64,000 nucleotides of DNA from positions 124,001-188,000 of the forward strand of contig NZ_CAJYDW010000017.1 in NCBI RefSeq assembly GCF_913774235.1, in the 5' to 3' direction. The notes under the pieces were generated by a model, which searched no databases, was not told the DNA's origin, and saw nothing but the letters and a program-made list of their open reading frames with translations. Positions 32,956-40,008 of this stretch are shown here, in pieces. Position 1 is the stretch's first letter. Each line of letters starts with the position of its first letter. The position numbers and the translations under genes are program-made. Source of the stretch: an uncultured Pseudomonas sp. (GTDB lineage: Bacteria > Pseudomonadota > Gammaproteobacteria > Pseudomonadales > Pseudomonadaceae).

Positions 32956-34251
32956 TCACGTTTGAGCGCCTGCAGCTGGCTTTGCGGATGGTTCTTCGGT
33001 TGTGGGTGATATTTTAATGTCGGACAAAGCTATCCAATTCATTATATTGTTTATCGATTCTGGATCTTTGCATGTTCCATCTATTCCTTTTTCTTCGATT
33101 TTAGTCTTAAAGTTTATCCAGTCTTCTTCGGATTTGCTGAGTGTGCCTAGATGAGCTTCAATTGCACCGTTACACCAAAGCCAAATGTTGTTCTCTAGAA
33201 GCTGTCTGTGTAGTTGTTGTATGTGAGGTTTGCAGTTTATGTCTGCGCAAAGTTTTTCATAGGCTTCAGCTGCCGTGCATGGAGAGTTCTTTCCAGTAGG
33301 CAGGCCTCCGTTAAGCTTGCATTCTCCATTTGCTTCTAGTTGCTCTAGTGATTTTCTAAGCTCAACAATTTCGCCGCAGTCTTCCTTAATGAATCCATGC
33401 TTTACAGCTCCTCTGAATGCAAAGTCTAAATCCACAATGGCTACTGCCGGAAGATCAAGTTCTTTTAAAACTCGTAGTGTCTTGGGTATGTTATCCACTG
33501 ATCCTGTTTCTATCAGCGCTATTTGGTGCTGGCCCAGCGTTTTTCCAAATTTTTTTGAGAATAGAAATGGAAGCAGACGAAGTTCGGTCTTTCCTTCGGT
33601 AAGAATTACTTTGTTCGAAAAAAGAACTTGGGTTGACTGGCTTAATGAGAAAATATGGTGGGCTTGGGAGAGTGAAGAAGGAAAAACCTTATCGAAAGCA
33701 TCCTTCAGTCTTTTTCTGGCTATCGTTCCAGTTTCAGAGGTTTTTCTTATGAGTAGGGTGTGCTGTGCTCTTTCAGCTGTAATCATTTGTGCAGAGTGCG
33801 TCGAAAATAAAACTTGGTAGCCGTGATTTGATAGTGTATGTAAGGCCTCGCGTACCTGTTCAATGGCGAAGGGGTGCAGGTAGAGTTCAGGTTCATCTAT
33901 AAGCAGTAGAGTGGTTGTGGGGTTTTCTGCTTCTTTTTTAATTTCTGCTAAATGCCTAATAAGGGCCATTTGTATTGATCGCTGAGCGCCATGCCCATAT
34001 GCTGAAAAATCTCTGGATACAATATTATTTTCTTCGTAAACTCTTACAGTGCCTGCTTTGAATATATCTTCGAAGGATGGTGTTTCAAAATGAAGCTTAA
34101 GGCTGAGTCCGGGAAATAAATCATCTATTTTTGTGTTAATGGAAGCATCGATTTCAGACAGTTCGGGAAGTCTGTTGCTTCCATCGGCTGACATTCTTCT
34201 TGAGATTGCGTTGAGATGTCGGTCAATGCGGGCGGAATTTTTGTCTCTCAC
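32956..34251 (-). pseudogene. OLD-family ATP-dependent nuclease, C-terminal fragment (frameshifted)
   Basis: 431 codons from an apparent GTG at 34251. Contains the second half of an ABC-type ATPase: signature-like YGHGAQRS (85-92), Walker B LLLIDEPELYLHP (115-127) and the H-loop in FSTHSAQ (H152). A TOPRIM nuclease domain follows: LTEGKTE (E219), and IVDLDFA (D274, D276). It lacks Walker A, which is in the fragment at 34248-34778. Reading one frame over upstream of 34251 gives TIGKLLAEFCNSVRDKN if one A is restored near 34277. OLD nucleases serve in phage defence, e.g. GajA. AT-rich, unlike its surroundings. Confidence 0.78.
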
Positions 34252-34778
34252 CGAATTGCAAAATTCCGCGAGAAGTTTCCAATAGTGCTGGTTGACTTTG
34301 ATTTAGATGAGTCGTCAGCAGCATTATCCATTGCAGCAATTCGTATAGGTTCAGGAAAAAGATTTTTTATTGCATTGGATATTCCGGTTGGGTTCTTTTT
34401 AAAGCCGTTAGCTGGGTGTTGTACAAAAAGTTCTATGTCGGTGGCTTTGCTTGCGTTAATAGGTTGATTTCTTTTTATGGTTAGATTGCCATCTGTTATG
34501 AATGGAGCAATTGCCTTTCTGTGACCCTCTTCGAGCGTTTCTAGCAACTGAGGCGTTATGCCGGTTATTTGGCCGGATACAGTCACGGGTTTTTCTACAT
34601 CGTTAAAGTCACTTTTACCTAAAATCTTAGGTTTTAGTAGCCACTCAATTGCAGAAAGAATGTTGGATTTTCCAGCATTGTTGTATCCTACGAGAGGCAC
34701 AAAATTTGTAAGATTTATATTTAGTTCTTTGCAGGATTTGAAATTTTCTACTGATAGTTTTTCAATGTGGTGTGACAT
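34248..34778 (-). pseudogene. OLD-family ATP-dependent nuclease, N-terminal fragment (frameshifted)
   Basis: 176 aa: MSHHIEKLSVENFKSCKELNI start and Walker A GYNNAGKSN (31-39), both typical of OLD/RecF-like ATPases. It ends early at TGA 34248-34250 after the frame changes near 34275-34280 (GGAAAC, where GGAAAAC would keep the frame). ATG 34778 sits inside the end of the helicase gene (17-base overlap), so the intact ancestor was translated with the helicase. Could be a sequencing error rather than a mutation. Confidence 0.75.
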
Positions 34779-36642
34779 TTTCAGTTCCTTTGATTTTTTT
34801 TGAAGAAATGGTGTTTTGAATTTTGGCTGTGAAGTTAGATGCTTTTTGATAACTCATCACCAACCGATCAATCGCCCTGGTCATCGCCACATACAACAAC
34901 CGCGCCTCGTCCGCCTCCGGCTCGCCCTGCTTGGGCATTTCGCCTAGTCCCGGAATCAATACCAAGCCGAATTCCAGGCCCTTGCTGGAGTGCATGCTGA
35001 CGATCTTGACGCTGTCTTCGGCGTCGTAGAGCTGGGCGCGTCCCTTGTCGCTGGCGCCGGATCGGTAGGGGATGGCGGCCTTCTTGAGTTCGTATTCGGC
35101 CTGGTAGGCCTGGCTGCTGCTGCGATAGAGGATGGCCATGTCGCTGAGCGGGCGACCATTGGCCTGTTCGTCGCGGATACGGGCGATGAGCAGGTCCCAT
35201 TCCTCGCGGTCGCGGCCGCATTGGATGAGTTCGGGGAAGGGGCCGCGGCGGCCGGCGCTTTCCGGGGCGATCAGGGGCACGCCGTCTTCGCTGGCGTCGC
35301 GACTGGCCAGCAGCTCGGTGGCGAAGGCGCGGGCTACGGACAGAATTTCCACCGTGTTGCGGTAGTTGAGCTTGAGGATGGTGGTGCGGCCCTGGGCCTG
35401 GATGCCGACGCTGGCGAAACTGAAGTCCAGCGCCTTCTTGCCGCCCTTGCCGCGATAGATGGCCTGGGCATCGTCATAGAGCACCAGCAGCGACTGGGTA
35501 CTGGGATCAACCATCTGTACCACCAGCTTGAACCACTCGGGGGCGAAGTCGTGGCCTTCGTCGATCAGCACGGCGCTGTACTGGCCGCGGGGGATCTGGC
35601 CGCGGTCGACGCCGTCGATGGTGCGCAGCACGTACTGCTCCATCTTGGCCGCCACCGGCAGGCGCTGATCCGGCTTGTCCACCTGGTAGGCGGTGAGCAT
35701 CTCGGCGCACCAGGCGTGGAAGTTCTGCACCACCACCCGCTCGCCCAGGCCCCTTTGTTCGATCACCTGGCGCAGTCGTCCGGCCAGGGACTTGTTGTAG
35801 CAGAGCACCAGGATGGGCTTGACCGAGACCTTGGCCAGGTGGGCGCAGCGATAGCCGAGGATCATGGTCTTGCCGCTGCCGGCGGCGCCGTGGATGACGC
35901 GGTGGCCGTCGCCCAGGGAGCGAGCCAACTGTTCCTGCTGCAGGTCCATGACCTTGATCAGGCTGGGCAGGGGCGCGTCGGTAGCGTCGAACAGGCCGAA
36001 TTGGCCGGGCTGGCTGTTGACCCGCACCTCGGGATAGAGGTGATACCGCACCCGGTCGATCTGCGGCAGTGTGAGGGCGCAGGGAAAGACGTGGGGAAAC
36101 ATGTCCCAGAGGCGCTGCTGAAAGGCTTCCGGGTCGGCGGATTCGGTCATCTCGTCCTGGAACAGCACCCGCTGGGGATCGAGGACGTCGGCCAGATCGG
36201 TCTGCTCGAACTGGCGGCGGGTGATACCGGTGAGCACCACGCCCCAGCCCCAGGGCATGATCAGCTGCCCCGGATGGGGCGAGCCGGCGCTTTGGCGCAG
36301 CAGCGGGTCCTTCTTCAGCAGCAGGTCGACTTCGAGGATGTAGGAGCGGGCTTGCAGCAGGGGATTGGCGACGGTCTTCAGGCCGTCCTGGGTGTGCAGG
36401 CGCACCTTGCCAGGCGTGACGGATTCGAGGGTGGCGAGCTTCCAGTCCTTGACCTCCAGCACCAGGATGCCGCGCCGCGGATGCAGCACGACGAAATCCG
36501 GATAGCGGGCCTTGGGGCCGACCGGAACGTTGCTCCAGCAGAGGTAGTCGTCTTCGAGCAGTTTTTCCAGGCGTTCGGCGAAGCGGCGTTCACCGGGCGT
36601 ATCGAACTGGCATTGGCTGCGAGCGGGGAAAAAGCGGGCCAT
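34762..36642 (-). CDS. NERD-domain UvrD/Rep-like (SF1) helicase
   Basis: 626 aa. N-terminal NERD nuclease-related domain (~14-70) with YPDFVV (D49) and VLEVKDW (E63, K65), a PD-(D/E)xK-like pattern. Then an SF1 helicase core: Walker A GAAGSGKT (252-259), IDEGHDFAPEWF (Walker B), LNYRNT, SMHSSKGLEF and LLYVAMTRA near the end. Probably a DNA repair or defence helicase. The GC-rich gene switches to AT-rich codons for its last ~20 residues and overlaps the OLD gene start. With OLD it has the domain pairing of Gabija (GajA-GajB), but GajB normally lacks a NERD domain. Confidence 0.87.
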   Translation of the reverse strand: MARFFPARSQCQFDTPGERRFAERLEKLLEDDYLCWSNVPVGPKARYPDFVVLHPRRGILVLEVKDWKLATLESVTPGKVRLHTQDGLKTVANPLLQARSYILEVDLLLKKDPLLRQSAGSPHPGQLIMPWGWGVVLTGITRRQFEQTDLADVLDPQRVLFQDEMTESADPEAFQQRLWDMFPHVFPCALTLPQIDRVRYHLYPEVRVNSQPGQFGLFDATDAPLPSLIKVMDLQQEQLARSLGDGHRVIHGAAGSGKTMILGYRCAHLAKVSVKPILVLCYNKSLAGRLRQVIEQRGLGERVVVQNFHAWCAEMLTAYQVDKPDQRLPVAAKMEQYVLRTIDGVDRGQIPRGQYSAVLIDEGHDFAPEWFKLVVQMVDPSTQSLLVLYDDAQAIYRGKGGKKALDFSFASVGIQAQGRTTILKLNYRNTVEILSVARAFATELLASRDASEDGVPLIAPESAGRRGPFPELIQCGRDREEWDLLIARIRDEQANGRPLSDMAILYRSSSQAYQAEYELKKAAIPYRSGASDKGRAQLYDAEDSVKIVSMHSSKGLEFGLVLIPGLGEMPKQGEPEADEARLLYVAMTRAIDRLVMSYQKASNFTAKIQNTISSKKIKGTENVTPH

Positions 36643-36854
36643 CGGTCATCCATTCCGAGGTGCGGGCAGGGCGGATGAACCGTGACCTGTTGCACAAAAA
36701 TCCTTTCGTCATACGTTAGCCAGGCGAGCGCGATGGGTAAAGCGGGGGAGGGCGTTTGCGGGGCGACTGGACCGGCTGGCCGACCGATGGTGGCTGGCAG
36801 GTGGCCGGTATTGGGGGTTTTGGGTGGGTATAGAGGTTGTCGGGTGTCTGGTTT

Positions 36855-36891
36855 GCCCTCACCCCCGCCCTCTCCCTAAGGGAGAGGGGGC
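36855..36891. repeat. CCCTCACCCC...GGGAGAGGGGGC palindromic repeat
   Basis: Single R3-family copy (GCCCTCACCCCCGCCCTCTC / CCTAAGGGAGAGGGGGC) in the gap between the globin and helicase genes. The 36643-36929 gap holds no gene. Confidence 0.65.
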
Positions 36892-36929
36892 GTTTGGTGC
36901 CTGGGCGGAGGTCGGCGGTGCTTCCTGGC

Positions 36930-37322
36930 TTAGTAATGGCTGCGCATCACCGCGATCCCGGCCTCCAGTACCTCCCGCCATTCCTGGCGCAGCGCGGCGT
37001 CGAAGTCGGGATCGTGCTGGGCGAGGGTAGCGAGCAGGCAGTCGATCCAAAGCTCGTAGAGCTCGGGGCCGATGTCCAGGCGGGCGCGGCTGTGGCTTTC
37101 GCCGAGGTGGCGCAGCTTGGTGGCGGGCATGCCGCGGGCGACCAGCACCAGGTTCATGATGCCGTGACGCAGCAGCAACTGCTGCGCGGCCATATCGGTA
37201 TGGGTGAATTTCTCCCGCACGCTGGGCGAGCTGGCGAGGAAGCCTTGGTAGAAGTCGTCGAAGAAGGCGGGGCTGGCGCAGCAGCGTCCGTAGCTCAGCA
37301 TCACGTTCTGGGCCGGCAGCAT
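36930..37322 (-). CDS. Bacterial globin-like heme protein
   Basis: 130 aa single-domain globin. SPAFFDDFYQGFLASSPSVREKF matches the A-C/D helices with a conserved Phe at the CD turn; MAAQQLLLRHGIMNLVLVARG is helix E, and H77 in HLGESHSRARLDIGPELYELW is the likely proximal heme ligand. ATG 37322 is preferred over 37424 because AGGA stands before it and it gives normal globin length. Roles of such globins include oxygen or NO binding or sensing. It is divergent from the rhodopsin gene, so they may share a control region. Confidence 0.8.
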   Translation of the reverse strand: MLPAQNVMLSYGRCCASPAFFDDFYQGFLASSPSVREKFTHTDMAAQQLLLRHGIMNLVLVARGMPATKLRHLGESHSRARLDIGPELYELWIDCLLATLAQHDPDFDAALRQEWREVLEAGIAVMRSHY

Positions 37323-37538
37323 GGGCGGGTCCTGGCGGTAAGACACGCGACAGGCTGCCCGAGAGGCGCGAAGGGCGTCTTGATACCGGTCAACGGCGAT
37401 CACCGCCAGGTGGCGCTGAAACATTTTGAACCAACTTTCATGACGGCTTCTCTACCTTAAGCGCAGCGGTCGTCGTGAAACCCCGAGGGCAGAGAGGGTG
37501 ATCGGACCGGTTCGCTCCCATCGCCTTTGGAGACTTCC

Positions 37539-38231
37539 ATGATTCAAACCCCTCTGCTCATCGGCTTCGTCATCATGTCCCTCGCGTCCCTGGTCATCTA
37601 TGCCAAGGGCGCGCACCAGGGTCCGCTGCGTGGGCACACCCTGGTGCATGCCGCGGTGCCCTTCATCGCTGCCACGGCCTATCTCGCCATGTACCTGGGC
37701 GTCGGTAATCTACTCAAGCCGGACGGCAGCATCACCTATGTCGCCCGCTACCTGGACTGGACTTTCACCACGCCGCTGCTGCTGGCCGGCGTGGTGAGCT
37801 CGGCCTATCTGGGGGCTCGTGAGCAGGAAGGCCAGGCGGGTTTCGTGGCGGCCATCGTCACCCTGGACGTGGTGATGATCGTGACCGGTCTGGTCGCCTC
37901 GCTGGCGCCCTATGGGACGATCAAGTGGGTGTTCTTCGCCTGGTCCTGCGCGGCCTTCGCCGGGGTGCTCTATCTGCTGTGGAAGCCGCTGGCGGCCCTG
38001 GCCGGGCAGACGGCGGCGGTCGGCGGGGCCTATCGCAAGAACGTCGGCTTTCTCAGCGTGCTCTGGCTGATCTATCCGGTGGTTTTCGCCATCGGGCCGG
38101 AGGGTGTCTGGACGGTGAGCGATGCCGCCACGGTCTGGGCCTTTCTGATCCTCGACGTGCTGGCGAAGGTGGTCTACGCCTTCACCTCGGAGAGCAGCCT
38201 ACGGACCGCCCTGGCCCGACGCGGCGCCTGA
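37539..38231 (+). CDS. Microbial rhodopsin, light-driven proton pump type, DTG motif
   Basis: 230 aa, seven transmembrane helices. Retinal Schiff-base Lys K210 and Asp D206 in LDVLAKVVYAF (helix G); helix C R70-YLDWTFTTPLLLAG gives D73-T77-G84 at the positions of bacteriorhodopsin D85-T89-D96. E188 in AIGPEG matches the extracellular release Glu. So Schiff-base proton acceptor and release site are kept, but the cytoplasmic donor is Gly. L81 at the tuning position suggests green absorption. ATG 37539 follows GGAGA. Two bases separate it from blh. Confidence 0.93.
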   Translation: MIQTPLLIGFVIMSLASLVIYAKGAHQGPLRGHTLVHAAVPFIAATAYLAMYLGVGNLLKPDGSITYVARYLDWTFTTPLLLAGVVSSAYLGAREQEGQAGFVAAIVTLDVVMIVTGLVASLAPYGTIKWVFFAWSCAAFAGVLYLLWKPLAALAGQTAAVGGAYRKNVGFLSVLWLIYPVVFAIGPEGVWTVSDAATVWAFLILDVLAKVVYAFTSESSLRTALARRGA

Positions 38232-38233
38232 GG

Positions 38234-39070
38234 ATGAAGCGCACGGGACGCGGCTGGCTGGCGTTGCTGCCGGCCGCCGGGTTCGCCAGTGCGATGGGCG
38301 GGGCAGGGCAACTGGCCTTCGCCCTCGTGGTAGGCCTGGGGCTCGGACTGCTGCATGGCGCCAGCGACCTGCGCCTGGTCGCACCAGCGCGCCGCCTGGC
38401 CTTTCTCGGCTGCTACCTGGCGACGGCCCTGGCCTGCCTGCTGGGCTGGCAACTGGCGGGCGGGGTAGCCCTGCCGCTGTTCCTGCTGCTGTCGGTCTGG
38501 CATTTCGCCTACGAAGACGACCTCCTCGCCGCCCGGTTGAGCTCGCTGGCCCTGGGACTCTTCATCGTGGGTGGTCCGGCCATGCTGCATGAGGCGGCTG
38601 TCGCCCGGCTGCTGGCGCTGGCCATGGGACCGGATGCCGCTCCAGCTTTAGCGGCTTGGCTGGCCAGGTTGCTTGCCTTGGGCGGGGTGCTGGCGTTACC
38701 GATGCTGTTGCTGGCCGCCTGGCAGCGCCGCTGCCTTTGGCTCGCGGCCACGCTGCTGGCGGTGGTGCTGGCACCGCCCCTGGTCGGTTTCGCCCTGGGC
38801 TTCTATCTGCTACACGCCGCGGCCCAGACCGGAGTTCGTCAACGACTGCTGGGTACACCCACCTTCATGGCCTATCTGCACCTGACCTGGCCGATCCTGC
38901 TGGGCGCGGCCGTCTTCACACTGGCTGGCGGACTGGTTTTCCTGGTGCAGGAGCATACCGGCATTCGCGCGCTGTTCGCCGTCCTGGCGGCCTTCGCCGT
39001 GCCCCACATGCTGGTGCTGCCACGCTTTCTCGCGCCTGGCGCCGAGGTCGCGCTGCGTTCAGACGCGTAG
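38234..39070 (+). CDS. blh: Brp/Blh-family beta-carotene 15,15'-dioxygenase
   Basis: 278 aa membrane protein with about eight hydrophobic segments. It cleaves beta-carotene to retinal, the rhodopsin chromophore. Conserved His residues for iron binding: H41 in LLHGASD, H90 in SVWHFAYED, H194 in YLLHAAAQTG and H258 in VPHMLVLPRF. ATG 38234 directly follows the rhodopsin stop (CTGAGGATG), so the two are co-translated. Its 3' end overlaps the convergent Lrp gene by 12 bases. No crt genes for beta-carotene are in the window. Confidence 0.9.
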   Translation: MKRTGRGWLALLPAAGFASAMGGAGQLAFALVVGLGLGLLHGASDLRLVAPARRLAFLGCYLATALACLLGWQLAGGVALPLFLLLSVWHFAYEDDLLAARLSSLALGLFIVGGPAMLHEAAVARLLALAMGPDAAPALAAWLARLLALGGVLALPMLLLAAWQRRCLWLAATLLAVVLAPPLVGFALGFYLLHAAAQTGVRQRLLGTPTFMAYLHLTWPILLGAAVFTLAGGLVFLVQEHTGIRALFAVLAAFAVPHMLVLPRFLAPGAEVALRSDA

Positions 39071-39538
39071 GTGATTGAGCGGTAGTTCGGTGCTGGCCAG
39101 GATCTGGTTGAGCACGAAACTCGAACGCACGCTGGAGACGCCTTCGATGCGTGTCAGGGTGCCCAGCAGCAGCTGTTGGTAATGCTCCATGTCGGGTACT
39201 ACCACCTTGAGTTGGTAGTCGGCGTCCATGCCGGTCACCAGGCAGCACTCCAGCACCTCGGGGCATTGGGCGATGACGGCCTGGAAGTTCTCGAAGCGTT
39301 CGGGGGTGTGCCTGTCCATGCCGATGAGCACGAAGGCGGTCAGCGATAGCCCGAGCTTCTTGCGATCCAGCAGGGCGACCTGGCGGGTGATGTAGCCGCT
39401 GTCTTCCAGTTGCTTGACCCGGCGCGAGCAGGGCGAGGGCGACAGGCCGATGCGTTCGGCCAGCTCCTGGTTGGAGAGGCGCGCGTCGCGCTGCAGTTCT
39501 GCCAAGATTTTCAAATCGAAGCGGTCGAGTTTGTCCAT
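39059..39538 (-). CDS. Lrp/AsnC family transcriptional regulator
   Basis: 159 aa. N-terminal HTH (LDRFDLKILAELQRDARLSNQELAERIGLSPSPCSRRVKQLE) and C-terminal RAM/ACT-like ligand domain (VTGMDADYQLKVVVPDMEHYQQLL). The sequence reads close to Lrp itself. ATG 39538 follows AGGAAAA. It is convergent with and overlaps blh; target genes are not evident from the neighbours. Confidence 0.9.
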   Translation of the reverse strand: MDKLDRFDLKILAELQRDARLSNQELAERIGLSPSPCSRRVKQLEDSGYITRQVALLDRKKLGLSLTAFVLIGMDRHTPERFENFQAVIAQCPEVLECCLVTGMDADYQLKVVVPDMEHYQQLLLGTLTRIEGVSSVRSSFVLNQILASTELPLNHLRV

Positions 39539-39599
39539 TTTTCCTGCCTTGCACTAGCCGATTGCGCTGGATGCTAGTTTTTTAGCCATGGATTGCGCA

Positions 39600-39856
39600 A
39601 GAGGCGGTAAAGAGGGCGTACAACGCAACCCCCTGCCGGCGACAGGGGCGTAAGCTGAACTCAACTTCGATAGCCCGGTAGAGCTGTCCAACGAAGGCGC
39701 CCCAGGAGGGCCTTTCGCATCGCCAACGACGGTATCCCGTCCGCCGCGCCCGGGCCCGCCCAGGTCACCATTCCTGGTCGATCGCAGCCACCGTCACGAG
39801 CGGTGCGAGAGGACAACGAATTCAAGGGGAGGCCGCGAGGTCTCCCCTTTTCTTTT
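39600..39856 (+). ncRNA. Candidate small RNA or leader with intrinsic terminator
   Basis: The gap 39539-40008 has no ORF but about 250 bases rich in predicted hairpins on the plus strand: CCCCTG-CCGGCGA-CAGGGG at 39634-39652, GAAGGC...GCCTTTC around 39695-39720 with AGGAGG in its loop, and a strong terminator at 39824-39856. No gene follows in the sense direction, so a free sRNA is the simplest reading. I do not recognise a known RNA family. The 5' end is a guess. Confidence 0.35.
39824..39856 (+). terminator. Intrinsic terminator with GNRA loop
   Basis: AAGGGGAGGCC-GCGA-GGTCTCCCCTTTTCTTTT: a 9-bp stem (one G:U), a GCGA tetraloop and a T-rich tail on the plus strand. No annotated plus-strand gene precedes it within 750 bases, which argues for an RNA gene upstream. 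Confidence 0.75.
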
Positions 39857-39881
39857 GGGTGGGGGTTTTGGTGTGGGGCGG

Positions 39882-40002
39882 GCCCTCACCCCGGCCCTCT
39901 CCCAGCGGGAGAGGGGGCGTTTGGGGGAGGTTGGGGTGAGGGGGAAGGGCATCATCGCGGCCATGGGCCGCTCCTACAGTAGGAGCGGCCCATGGCCGCG
40001 AT
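39882..40002. repeat. R3 palindrome followed by a REP inverted pair
   Basis: GGCCCTCACCCCGGCCCTCT / GAGAGGGGGCG...GGTTGGGGTGAGGG (39882-39943), then ATCGCGGCCATGGGCCGCTC and its near-perfect inverse GAGCGGCCCATGGCCGCGAT with almost no spacer (39954-40002). It ends 7 bases from the proP stop and could act as its 3' end. Confidence 0.75.
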
Positions 40003-40008
40003 TGGCTC

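Noticed and set aside
32956-34778. Programmed ribosomal frameshift in the OLD gene
   Set aside because: No slippery heptamer or downstream pseudoknot-like structure was seen; a one-base deletion explains the break more simply.
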